A DNA stretch of 64,000 nucleotides from Solidesulfovibrio magneticus RS-1 (lineage in GTDB: Bacteria > Desulfobacterota > Desulfovibrionia > Desulfovibrionales > Desulfovibrionaceae), in the NCBI RefSeq assembly GCF_000010665.1, contig NC_012796.1, forward strand, positions 4,488,001 through 4,552,000, given 5' to 3'. The notes under the pieces were generated by a model. It was not told the origin of the DNA. It saw only the letters and a list, made by a program, of their open reading frames with translations, and did no database searches. Made by a program: the position numbers and the translations under genes. Each line of letters starts with the position of its first letter. The first letter of the stretch is position 1. Positions 50,785 to 58,467 of this stretch are shown in pieces.

Positions 50785-51426
50785 ATGCGCCGACTGTTCG
50801 TTTTCGCCTTAGCGCTCCTTGTGCTCGCTCCTGCCGTCCCGGCCCGGGCCTTCTCCTTTTCCGAGGAGGAGTCCAAGGGTTCCCAGGCGGCCGCCGCCAA
50901 ACGGGCCACCGTAAACGCCGCCTTGTCCGCCCCCTGCCGCCAGAGCATCAAGGGCAAACGCATCGCCCTGCTTTTGGCCGAGCGCACCGGCGGCAAGCTG
51001 TCGCTGGGCGGTTCGGGCGTGCTTTTCGACGCCGTCAACCAGCAGCTCCAACAGCTGGGCCTCAATACGATCACCCAGGGCCAGATCAACGCCCAGATCG
51101 CTGCCGCCGAACGGCTGGCCATTTTGAACAACGACCCCGACGCCGCCCTGGCCGCCTCGGGCCGCATTGGCGCGGATTTCTTCATCCGGGGCGTCATCAG
51201 CGGCCGGGCCGGCAAGAACCTCATGGTCAACGCCAACGAAGTGGCCGTCACCATCATGATGACCCTGACCGACGCCCGGGGCCGGGTGCTCTCCAGCCAG
51301 AAGATGTCGGCCGAATCCTGGGCCGGCCAGGACGTGGTCGGCGCGGCCCTGTCCGTCATCGAGGACGAGGGGGCCGTGGCCGTGGCCAACCTCTACCGCG
51401 ATTTTTGCGCCCAGGCCGGCAAGTAG
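50785..51426 (+). CDS. Secreted LpoB/CsgG-like protein, 213 aa
   Basis: A signal peptide (MRRLFVFALALLVLAPAVPARA) is followed by a mature domain with GKRIALLLAERTGGKLSLGGSGVLFDAVNQQLQQLG, RIGADFFIRGVISGR and VTIMMTLTDARGRVLSSQKM. This beta-alpha order resembles the LpoB/TolB-N/CsgG fold used in envelope assembly, and also the middle domain of FlgT. There is no lipobox. The start at 50785 matches the signal peptide; AAAGGGACTTCACC is only a fair ribosome site. The FlgT-like gene follows after 56 bases. Confidence 0.75.
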   Translation: MRRLFVFALALLVLAPAVPARAFSFSEEESKGSQAAAAKRATVNAALSAPCRQSIKGKRIALLLAERTGGKLSLGGSGVLFDAVNQQLQQLGLNTITQGQINAQIAAAERLAILNNDPDAALAASGRIGADFFIRGVISGRAGKNLMVNANEVAVTIMMTLTDARGRVLSSQKMSAESWAGQDVVGAALSVIEDEGAVAVANLYRDFCAQAGK

Positions 51427-51482
51427 CGCCCGTTTCCCAGGCCATGCCGTCGCGACGCCAACCCCAACCCACGGGACGCCCC

Positions 51483-52886
51483 ATGAAACGCTTTTCCCTC
51501 CTCGTGATCCTGGCCCTGGCCCTGTGCCTGGGCCTGGCCCTGCCGGCCGCCGCCAAAACCAAGGACGCGCCGGCCGCCCCCAAACCCGAGGCCCCGGGAC
51601 CGGAAAAAACCATCATCGTCACGGCCGAGGGTCTGGCCGACCCGGCCGGCGAGGCCTATGCCCGGGACAAGGGCCTGCTCCTGGACGCCCTGCGGGCCGA
51701 CGCCAAAAACCAGATCCTCGAAAAGGCCGTGGGGGCCTATGTCGAATCCTCCACCCTGGTCGAGAACTACGCCGTGATAAAAGACCGGATATTCTCCCGC
51801 TCCCAGGGCATCATCAAAAAGATCATCAAGGAATCCGACCCCTGGGTCGGCGAGGACGGGTTCGCCCATCTGCTCATGAAGGCCGAGGTCTATGTGGGCG
51901 GCGTGGAAGACGCGCTCAAGGAAATGAGCCGCGACGAGCGCATGGCGGCGCTGAAGGAACAGGGCAATCCGCGCATCTCGGCCACGGTTTTCGTGCGCGA
52001 CGCCGCCCGAGGCCCGGACGTGGTGGCCGAGCGCTCGCCGGTGGCCGAAAACATCATCAAGGAACGCATCAAGAGCTTCGGCTACCGCATCTGGTCCGAC
52101 GACGGCCGCCAGTCCGACGGCAAGGGGGCCAAGGCCGCCGATTTCGCCATCTCGGGCGAGGCCAAGTTCAAGACCGTCAGCGCCAAGCTGCCGGCCTCGG
52201 GACTGACCGTCACCAAGTACGTGCTCACTTCGCTGACCATCAAGTGTGTGGACAACCACACCGGCGAGGAAATCTACTACAACAGCAAGGTGCCCCAGAA
52301 GCAGAGCTGGGCCGACGAGGATCAGGCGTTGGAGGAAGTCGGCCGCATCATCGGCGGCGAATTTTCCAAGGAGTTCTTCGCCGACCATTTACAGGCCCCG
52401 GCCAAAACCTACCAGATCCAGATCGCCGGGCTGCCGAGCTACGACGCCGGCCAGCTGGTCAAAAAAGAATTTATCGGCCTGCGCCCGGTGCTCAACGTGG
52501 ATTTCCGGGAATTCGACAAGAGCGGCACGTCGCTTTTTGAAGTGGAATTCGTCGGCACGCGCGGCAACTTCGGCGAGTTCCTGCAAAAGGCCATCCTGGC
52601 TCCGCTCAACCAGAAGATGGGCCAGGGGGCGTTTAGCCTGGAATCGGCCCACGGCGACGTGGTGAAGCTGGCCTTTGCCTCGCCGCTCGCCGCCCCGGCC
52701 GTCATGGAACGCCTGGGCCAGGCCGTGCCGGCCGCCCTGGTCCAGGCCCCGCCCGAGCGGCTGCGCGAACTGGTCAAGTCCGAGGAAACGGCCAAGAAGG
52801 TGGCCGAGGTGGTCCCCGACGCGTCCAAGATCCTCTCCGGCGAACAGGCCCCGGCCAAGCCGCTGGATGCGGTCAAAAATTTCTAA
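51483..52886 (+). CDS. Secreted FlgT/LPP20-like protein, 467 aa
   Basis: A signal peptide (1-24) and a Pro/Ala-rich spacer precede a domain (about 40-140) with EAYARDKGLLLDALRADAKNQILEKAVGAYVESSTLVENYAVIKDRIFSRSQGIIKKIIKE. It matches the FlgT N-terminal/LPP20-type pattern of an A-x-x-D-A helix, then an ESST strand, then a sRSxG helix. A TolB-like middle domain (FISGEAKFK, YVLTSLTIKCVDNHTGEEIYYNS) and a third domain (about 300-440) follow. FlgT builds the H-ring of the Vibrio flagellum; no other flagellar gene lies nearby, so an analogous envelope ring is only a hypothesis. Confidence 0.72.
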   Translation: MKRFSLLVILALALCLGLALPAAAKTKDAPAAPKPEAPGPEKTIIVTAEGLADPAGEAYARDKGLLLDALRADAKNQILEKAVGAYVESSTLVENYAVIKDRIFSRSQGIIKKIIKESDPWVGEDGFAHLLMKAEVYVGGVEDALKEMSRDERMAALKEQGNPRISATVFVRDAARGPDVVAERSPVAENIIKERIKSFGYRIWSDDGRQSDGKGAKAADFAISGEAKFKTVSAKLPASGLTVTKYVLTSLTIKCVDNHTGEEIYYNSKVPQKQSWADEDQALEEVGRIIGGEFSKEFFADHLQAPAKTYQIQIAGLPSYDAGQLVKKEFIGLRPVLNVDFREFDKSGTSLFEVEFVGTRGNFGEFLQKAILAPLNQKMGQGAFSLESAHGDVVKLAFASPLAAPAVMERLGQAVPAALVQAPPERLRELVKSEETAKKVAEVVPDASKILSGEQAPAKPLDAVKNF

Positions 52887-52952
52887 CCGGTGCGCGCTGT
52901 TCCGGCAAACCGACTGGCGTCCCCAACCCCCAACCCCACACGGAGGAGCATC

Positions 52953-53708
52953 ATGCGGTTTTCTGTTCTCGGCGTTTTGGCCCTTTTGGCGACGGTTGGC
53001 CTCACCGGCTGCGTCACCGGCGGCTCGGCCTCGAAGCAGGCCAACGAGGCTGCCGACCAGGCCATGTACCAGCCCATCACCTACAGCGACAAACCCGGTC
53101 CCATGCTGGTGGTCATCCCCGGCGAGATCAAAAGCGCCAACGCCACCTACACCCAGAAAGTGACCAGCAACAACATCGCCGACTATGCCGAATTGGAGCT
53201 TGGCAAGGCCCATTACGTGGTGCTTGAGCGCTCCGACCTGGGCCCCATGCTCAAGGAAATCGAGGTCGCGGCCAACCTCGGCGACGCCACCCAACTGAAA
53301 AAATTCAAGAAAGGCAAGTTCAAGGCCACCAACTGGCTGGTGCGCTTCGACATCCTCAAGGCCGAACCCGTCTCGGAAGTGAAAAAGAGCTTCGACGGCC
53401 GCTGGATCGGGGCCATCGCCGGCTCGGCCATCGGCGGCGCGGGCGGTTATGCCGCCGACGCCACGGCCAGTTCCATCCACGCCAACGAGGCCGCCGCCGT
53501 GTGGATCGTGGGCCTGCGCTACAAGATCCTCGACGCCAACACCGGCGAGCAGAAGGCCACCGGCTACATCGAGGACAAGATGGAAATCAACTCCAAGGGC
53601 GGCGGCGCGCTTGGCGTGTCCCAGTCCGAAACCCGCGTCATGACCCTGGACACCATGTCCCAGCGGCTGGTCCAGAAGGCCGTGGCCGACATGGACAAGC
53701 TCAAGTAG
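52953..53708 (+). CDS. CsgG-like lipoprotein, paralogue of 47552-48832
   Basis: A 251-aa lipoprotein with lipobox VGLTGC (Cys near residue 20). The chain aligns throughout with the first two thirds of the 426-aa protein at 47552: ADQAMYQPITY / ADQALYKPVEY, TQKVTSNNIADYAELEL, YVVLERSDLGPMLKEIEVAANLGDA and GYIEDKMEI. A glycine-zipper stretch, IGAIAGSAIGGAGGYAAD, is unique to this copy and could enter a membrane. CACGGAGGAGCATC precedes the ATG. The gene duplication within one locus suggests two subunits of one assembly. Confidence 0.8.
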   Translation: MRFSVLGVLALLATVGLTGCVTGGSASKQANEAADQAMYQPITYSDKPGPMLVVIPGEIKSANATYTQKVTSNNIADYAELELGKAHYVVLERSDLGPMLKEIEVAANLGDATQLKKFKKGKFKATNWLVRFDILKAEPVSEVKKSFDGRWIGAIAGSAIGGAGGYAADATASSIHANEAAAVWIVGLRYKILDANTGEQKATGYIEDKMEINSKGGGALGVSQSETRVMTLDTMSQRLVQKAVADMDKLK

Positions 53709-53736
53709 CCAACGCCCGAACCCAAGGAGAGCCGTC

Positions 53737-54378
53737 ATGGCCAAACATCTCATGACCGTCCTGGCCGCCGCCGTGCTGCTTATGGGCCTGGCCGCCTGCC
53801 AGCCCCAGCAGACCGTGGTGGTGGCCGCGCCCCAGGCTTCGGCTCAGGATTACTACGACGCCGGCGTGCGGGCCTTTACCATGGGCGACTACAACAACGC
53901 CGCCGCCCAGTTCGACGCCGCCGTGCGCATGGCCCCGGGTATGGCCGACGCCTATTGGTACCTCGGCCAGAGCTATGTCCGCCTGGGCCAGACCGGCCGG
54001 GCCGACGCCGCCTACCGGGCCGGCCTGGCCGTGGCCCCGGGCTATGCCCGCCTCCACGAGGGCCTGGGCATCTTAAGCTACGACACCGGCAACCAGCTGG
54101 TGGCCCGCCAGGAGCTGGCCCAGGCCGCCGCCCTGGGTTCCACCAACCCCCAGGCCTACTTCTACCTCGGCAATCTGGCCCTGCTTGACGGCGACTGCCC
54201 GGCCGCCAAGGCCCATTACCAGCGCGCCCTGGCCCTGGATCCGAGCTACGCCCTGGCCCGCCAAGGGCTGGCCGACGCCCAGAGCCGCTGTCGCCCCAAG
54301 GCCGCGCCCGCGCCCAGGCCCAAAGTGGAAAAGAGCTTCACCGGCGGCGGCCGGGCCATTGACCCGTCCGACTTCTAA
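53737..54378 (+). CDS. TPR lipoprotein
   Basis: A 213-aa protein. The lipobox LMGLAAC puts the lipid Cys near residue 20. Four TPR units follow (about 37-180): YYDAGVRAFTMGDYNNAAAQFDAAV, YWYLGQSYVRLGQTGRADAAYRAGL, LHEGLGILSYDTGN and YFYLGNLALLDGDCPAAKAHYQRAL. The C-terminus is a short basic/proline tail. It is probably an outer-membrane-anchored scaffold for the neighbouring exported proteins. CAAGGAGAGCCGTC precedes the ATG, 28 bases after the CsgG-like gene. Confidence 0.85.
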   Translation: MAKHLMTVLAAAVLLMGLAACQPQQTVVVAAPQASAQDYYDAGVRAFTMGDYNNAAAQFDAAVRMAPGMADAYWYLGQSYVRLGQTGRADAAYRAGLAVAPGYARLHEGLGILSYDTGNQLVARQELAQAAALGSTNPQAYFYLGNLALLDGDCPAAKAHYQRALALDPSYALARQGLADAQSRCRPKAAPAPRPKVEKSFTGGGRAIDPSDF

Positions 54379-54409
54379 CAATCGCGCCCCCTCCCCAAAA
54401 TAACAATCC

Positions 54410-54438
54410 GTCGCGTCCGGCCTTCGGCCGGACGCGAC
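54410..54438. other. Perfect 13-bp GC hairpin after the TPR lipoprotein gene
   Basis: GTCGCGTCCGGCC, loop TTC, GGCCGGACGCGAC. No T-run follows on the plus strand, so it is a poor terminator. It may stabilise the mRNA 3' end or separate expression levels within the locus. Confidence 0.5.
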
Positions 54439-54473
54439 GCCAACCAGCCTTCGTTAACGGCAAGGAGTGTCCC

Positions 54474-55037
54474 ATGCCTTCGCGCTTCGGCCCGAGCCTC
54501 GCCGGCCTGCTCATGGCCGCCCTGGCGATCCTGGCGACCCTGCCGGCCAAGGCCGGCAACGACGCCCTCATGGATGCCTGGAAGGCCCGGCGGCAGGAAC
54601 TTTCCCAAAAAATCGCCGACCACCTGGCCCGTCAGCAGCGCCTGCCCCAGAACGGCACCGTGCGTTACACCGCCCGGGTCAAACCCGATCCGGCCGCGCC
54701 CGGTGGGCTGCTTTTGGCCGTGGACGAGGTCAACGTGGTTCAAACCGGCCCGGCGGCCGGCAAACGCCTGGAAGGCCCGGCGGCCAGCCAGGCCATGGAC
54801 GCCGCTTTCGCCCCCCGCGACCCGGGGCTGTCGGTGCGGCTGCAAACCCTCGACGTGCCCATGGGGGCCACGGTCCAGGGCACGTTGACCATCAAGGACG
54901 GCAAACCCGTCCCCCCGGCCGACGGCGGGCCGGCCGTTGACCCGGGCGCGGCCGATAAGGCCGGACAACAGCCTGCCGCGCCCGCCGAGGAAGAACCCTC
55001 GCTGCTGGACAAGTTGTTAAAAGCCCTGGGCTGGTGA
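54474..55037 (+). CDS. Secreted protein of unknown function, 187 aa
   Basis: A signal peptide (about 1-27, ending PAKA) is followed by a helical stretch ALMDAWKARRQELSQKIADHLARQQRLPQNGTVRY and a beta-rich centre (VNVVQTGPAAGKRLEG, LSVRLQTLDVPMGATVQGTLTI). An acidic/proline C-terminus ends LLDKLLKALGW. No family is recognised. GCAAGGAGTGTCCC precedes the ATG. It sits between the TPR lipoprotein and the LPP20-like protein, all plus strand, so it probably belongs to the same envelope locus. Confidence 0.7.
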   Translation: MPSRFGPSLAGLLMAALAILATLPAKAGNDALMDAWKARRQELSQKIADHLARQQRLPQNGTVRYTARVKPDPAAPGGLLLAVDEVNVVQTGPAAGKRLEGPAASQAMDAAFAPRDPGLSVRLQTLDVPMGATVQGTLTIKDGKPVPPADGGPAVDPGAADKAGQQPAAPAEEEPSLLDKLLKALGW

Positions 55038-55228
55038 TCCGGCGCGGCCGGGAGCCGCGCCCAAACGACAAACAGGCATGTCTCTTGCTTTCGTACCGAC
55101 AAGGAGACGGCCCGGCCGGCGCAAGCGCCGCCAGCCGGCAACCCGCCGGGAGGCGCTCCCGCCGGGCCGGGCAAGGACGCCCGGTCCGGGAACGCCCCGG
55201 CCGTCCCGCACACGACAAGGAGTCCGCC

Positions 55229-56056
55229 ATGCGAAAGACCTTCTTTTTCCTTCCCGTTCTGCTCCTGCTCATGGCCGGCGTGGCCCTGGCCGCCGGCAAC
55301 CGGCAGCTGATGTCCGAAAAGATGGCCACCCAGGACCTCAAACGCAAACTCATGGAGTCGGTCATCGGCTTCAAGGTCAAAAGCGAAGGCAAGTTCGGCC
55401 TCACCGAGGACCCGAACCTGCGCGAGGACACCAAGGCCGCCGCGGTGATGAAGGGCGTGATCGTGGACAAGATGATCTACGACAAAGACAAGGACATCGC
55501 CCTGGCCTTTGGCCACATCGAGCTTGGAACCATTATCAACGTCCTTGGCGAACTGCACCGCTTTAAAAACGTGCGTGTGGAGAACTTCGGCTTCGGCACC
55601 ACCTCCGAGGCGGCCCGGCCGGCGCTGATGGCCCTGCGCGCCGCCCAGATCAACGCCTACGACGAGCTGGCCCAGGTCATGATCGGCGAAAAAATCTACA
55701 GCGCCAGCACTGCCGAAAACTTCGTGCTCACCAAGGACGTCAACCGCTCCAAGGTCTGCGCCGCCATCTTCGGGGCCTACATCCCCGACATCGACCTGCG
55801 CAGCCCCAACCGGGGCTGGGGCTGGGACGAAAGCGGCAACGCCTTCGTCAAGCTGGAGATCGACGCCAGGAAGGTCCACGACATCCTCGGCAATCTCCTC
55901 GTCTACAAGGGCCAGAACATCATCGAGGTCATCGGCCGGGGGTCGCCCGTGGACGATCTGGCCGACCCGCCCGCCGGCAGCATGATCCGCAACTCCGGCT
56001 CCAAGAGCAAGGCCATGTCTCTGGACGTGCCCCTGGGCCAGACCCCGGCCCAATAG
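55229..56056 (+). CDS. Secreted LPP20-like protein, 275 aa
   Basis: A signal peptide (MRKTFFFLPVLLLLMAGVALA) precedes an alpha/beta domain and a second half with ALRAAQINAYDELAQVMIGEKIYSASTAENFVLTKDVNRSKVCAAIFGAYIPDIDLR, then GNAFVKLEIDARKVHDIL. That order (A-x-x-x-A-y-x-E-L-A helix, s-x-s-T strand, aromatic strand) is typical of LPP20/FlgT-N domains. ACAAGGAGTCCGCC precedes the ATG at 55229, after a 191-base spacer. The CHASE2 cyclase gene starts 9 bases after the stop, so the two are cotranscribed. Confidence 0.72.
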   Translation: MRKTFFFLPVLLLLMAGVALAAGNRQLMSEKMATQDLKRKLMESVIGFKVKSEGKFGLTEDPNLREDTKAAAVMKGVIVDKMIYDKDKDIALAFGHIELGTIINVLGELHRFKNVRVENFGFGTTSEAARPALMALRAAQINAYDELAQVMIGEKIYSASTAENFVLTKDVNRSKVCAAIFGAYIPDIDLRSPNRGWGWDESGNAFVKLEIDARKVHDILGNLLVYKGQNIIEVIGRGSPVDDLADPPAGSMIRNSGSKSKAMSLDVPLGQTPAQ

Positions 56057-56065
56057 GCACGGGGC

Positions 56066-58384
56066 ATGACGGATACAAACGGCGGCAAGTCCTTATCCTC
56101 CCTGGCCGCCAGGCCCCTGGGCTTCGTGGCCGGGGTCTGGCGCGCCCTGGGCTCCCGGGCCGAGCTGCTCCTGGCCGGCCTGGCCGTGACCGCCGCCGTG
56201 ACCGGCCTGTACCTGGCCCGGCCGACCTGGCTGGAATTCCAGGACGGCAGGCTCTACGACGCCATGCTCACCCGGGAACGGCCAACTGTGCGCAGCGGCG
56301 TACCCGTGGTCGTGGACATCGACGAGGCCAGCCTGGCCGAGCACGGCCAATGGCCCTGGCCGCGCTACCGGGTGGCCCTGCTGCTTGGACGGCTGCGCAA
56401 CGCCGGCATCGCCGCCGTGGGCCTGGACATCGTCTTCGCCGAACCCGACCGGGCCAGCCCCAGCGCCGTCATCGGCCAGTTGCGCCGCGACCTGCGCGTG
56501 GAAGCGGCCGTCACGGGCCTTCCCGACGCCCTGAGCGACTACGACCGGGTGCTGGCCGACATGCTGCGCTCCGGGCCTTTTGTCCTGGGTTACTACCAGG
56601 ACTTCGGCCAACCGGGCCATGTCGGCGGTCCGGCCGGCATGGCCTCCGAAGGGGCCTGCCCCCTGCCGCCGGCCCGGCTGTCCATGGCCAAGACCCCGGA
56701 CGCCATGGCGCTCGACGCCTGCCTGCCGGAGTCCCGGCGCATGGTCTGTCCGCTGCCCGTGCTGGCCAAGGCCGCTCCGGCCGCCGGCTTCATCAACACC
56801 CTGCCCGACCGCGACAACATCGTGCGCCGCAGCCCCCTGGTGCTGGAGCACCTGGGCCGGCTGACCCCGAGCCTGGCCCTGGCCACGGTCATGGAAGCCT
56901 ACGGCGTCAAAAACGCCGTGCTGCGCGTCACTTCGGGCGGCATCGAATCCCTGACCCTGGGGAGCGAGACCCTGGGCCGGCGAGTCATTCCCCTGGACGC
57001 CGGCGGCCGGTTGCTGGTCAACTACCGGGGACCGGGCGGCACGTTTCCCCACCTAAGCGCCGCCGACGTTTTGGCCGGGCGCGTCGATCCCGGCGAGATC
57101 AAGGGCCGCATCGCCTTTGTCGGGGCCTCGGCCGCCGCCCTGCGCGATCTGCGGGCCACGCCCATGGACCGGGCCATGCCCGGGGTAGAGGTCCATGCCA
57201 CCATTGCCGACATGATCGTTTCCGGCGACTTCCTGTCCCAGCCGGACTGGGCCGTGGCCGTGGAACTGTCGGCCACGGTGGTCATGGGGCTTTTATCGGC
57301 CGCCCTGTTGGCCTATGCCCCGGCCGCCACGCTCTTGATCCCCTTTGCCGCCCTGGGGGCCGGCAGCTGGTACGGCGCGGCGGAGCTGCTTGGCCGCACC
57401 GGCCTGTACGTCTCGCCGCTGTTCCCCCTGCTGGTCCTGGTCCTCAATTTCACCCTGCTCACCTTTCTCAAGTTCTGGCGCGAGGAGCGGCAAAAGCGTT
57501 TCCTGCACGGGGCCTTTTCGCGCTATGTGGCCCCGGCCGTGGTGGCCCGCATCGTGGCCCGGCCCAAAGACCTGCGCCTGACCGGCGAAGAGCGCGACGT
57601 CACGGTCCTTTTTTCCGACGTGCGCGGCTTCACCTCCCTGTCCGAACGCCTGACTCCGACCCAGGTTTCGGAGCTGCTCAACCGCTATTTCACGCCGCTT
57701 ACCCGCATCATCATGGAACGCCTGGGCACCATGGACAAATTCATCGGCGACGCGCTCATGGCCTTCTGGAACGCGCCCGTCGCCGTGGCCGACCACCCGG
57801 CCCAGGCCGTGGCCGCCGCCTTGGAAATGGGCCAACGCCTGGACGCCCTCAACACGGTCTTTAGCCGCGACTACGGCCTGACCATAGCCTCGGGCGTGGG
57901 CCTGCACCGGGGCCTGGCCCGGGTCGGCAACTTCGGTTCCGAGGAGCTTTTCGACTACACCGTCATCGGCGACACCGTGAACCTGGCCTCGCGCCTGGAA
58001 GGGCTGACCAAGTATTACGACGTGCGGGTGCTGATTTCCGGGGAACTCCACCAGGAGGCCAAGGACGCGCCGCTTTTAGCCGGGGTGGCGGCCTTCGTGG
58101 AGGTTGACCGGGTGCGGGTCAAGGGCAAGGACGAGGCCGTGGACCTTTTTACAGTCTTTTCCGCCGCCGAGGCCGAGCGCCGCCGGGAGGAGCTGGCCGC
58201 CTTCGGTGCGGCCCGGGAGCTTTACGCCGCCGGCCGGTTCGCTGAGGCGGCCGAGGCCTTTGCCGCCCTGGCCGGGCAGTACGCGTGGAAAGCGTTTGGC
58301 GTCTTTGCCGAACGCAGCGCCGCCCTGGCCGAAGACCCGCCGCCGGACGGCTGGGACGGCGTTTTTGCCCACACCTCGAAGTGA
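56066..58384 (+). CDS. CHASE2-domain adenylate cyclase
   Basis: A 772-aa membrane protein. TM1 (about 30-50) is followed by an extracytoplasmic CHASE2 domain (about 55-395: VPVVVDIDEASLAEHGQWPWPRYRVALLL, FVGASAAALRDLRATPMDRAMPGVEVHA). Three closely spaced TM helices (about 398-470) lead to a class III cyclase domain (about 505-690). Catalytic Asp residues sit in LFSDVRGFTSLSE and FIGDALMAFWNAP. MDKFIGD (Lys) and FDYTVIGDTVNLASRLE (Asp, Asn, Arg) specify ATP, so cAMP output is predicted. It ends the envelope locus and is followed by a strong terminator. Confidence 0.93.
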   Translation: MTDTNGGKSLSSLAARPLGFVAGVWRALGSRAELLLAGLAVTAAVTGLYLARPTWLEFQDGRLYDAMLTRERPTVRSGVPVVVDIDEASLAEHGQWPWPRYRVALLLGRLRNAGIAAVGLDIVFAEPDRASPSAVIGQLRRDLRVEAAVTGLPDALSDYDRVLADMLRSGPFVLGYYQDFGQPGHVGGPAGMASEGACPLPPARLSMAKTPDAMALDACLPESRRMVCPLPVLAKAAPAAGFINTLPDRDNIVRRSPLVLEHLGRLTPSLALATVMEAYGVKNAVLRVTSGGIESLTLGSETLGRRVIPLDAGGRLLVNYRGPGGTFPHLSAADVLAGRVDPGEIKGRIAFVGASAAALRDLRATPMDRAMPGVEVHATIADMIVSGDFLSQPDWAVAVELSATVVMGLLSAALLAYAPAATLLIPFAALGAGSWYGAAELLGRTGLYVSPLFPLLVLVLNFTLLTFLKFWREERQKRFLHGAFSRYVAPAVVARIVARPKDLRLTGEERDVTVLFSDVRGFTSLSERLTPTQVSELLNRYFTPLTRIIMERLGTMDKFIGDALMAFWNAPVAVADHPAQAVAAALEMGQRLDALNTVFSRDYGLTIASGVGLHRGLARVGNFGSEELFDYTVIGDTVNLASRLEGLTKYYDVRVLISGELHQEAKDAPLLAGVAAFVEVDRVRVKGKDEAVDLFTVFSAAEAERRREELAAFGAARELYAAGRFAEAAEAFAALAGQYAWKAFGVFAERSAALAEDPPPDGWDGVFAHTSK

Positions 58385-58403
58385 GTTCCGGGCTAAAGCC
58401 CAC

Positions 58404-58447
58404 GAAAACGCCCCCCGACGGCCGACCGTCGGGGGGCGTTTTTTTCG
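58404..58447 (+). terminator. Strong bidirectional terminator
   Basis: AAAACGCCCCCCGAC and GTCGGGGGGCGTTTT arms enclose a short palindromic loop, with seven Ts on the plus strand and AAAA on the other side. It serves the cyclase gene and probably the convergent chemoreceptor gene. Confidence 0.92.
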
Positions 58448-58467
58448 GGGCAATGTCCGAGGGCCGC

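Noticed and set aside
50166-51389. 407-aa minus-strand frame in the gap and LpoB-like gene
   Set aside because: It is Ser/Arg/Ala-rich, antisense to a signal-peptide-bearing gene, and has no recognisable domain.
54410-54438. Rho-independent terminator inside the envelope locus
   Set aside because: The stem is perfect but no T-run follows on the plus strand, so I list it only as a hairpin.
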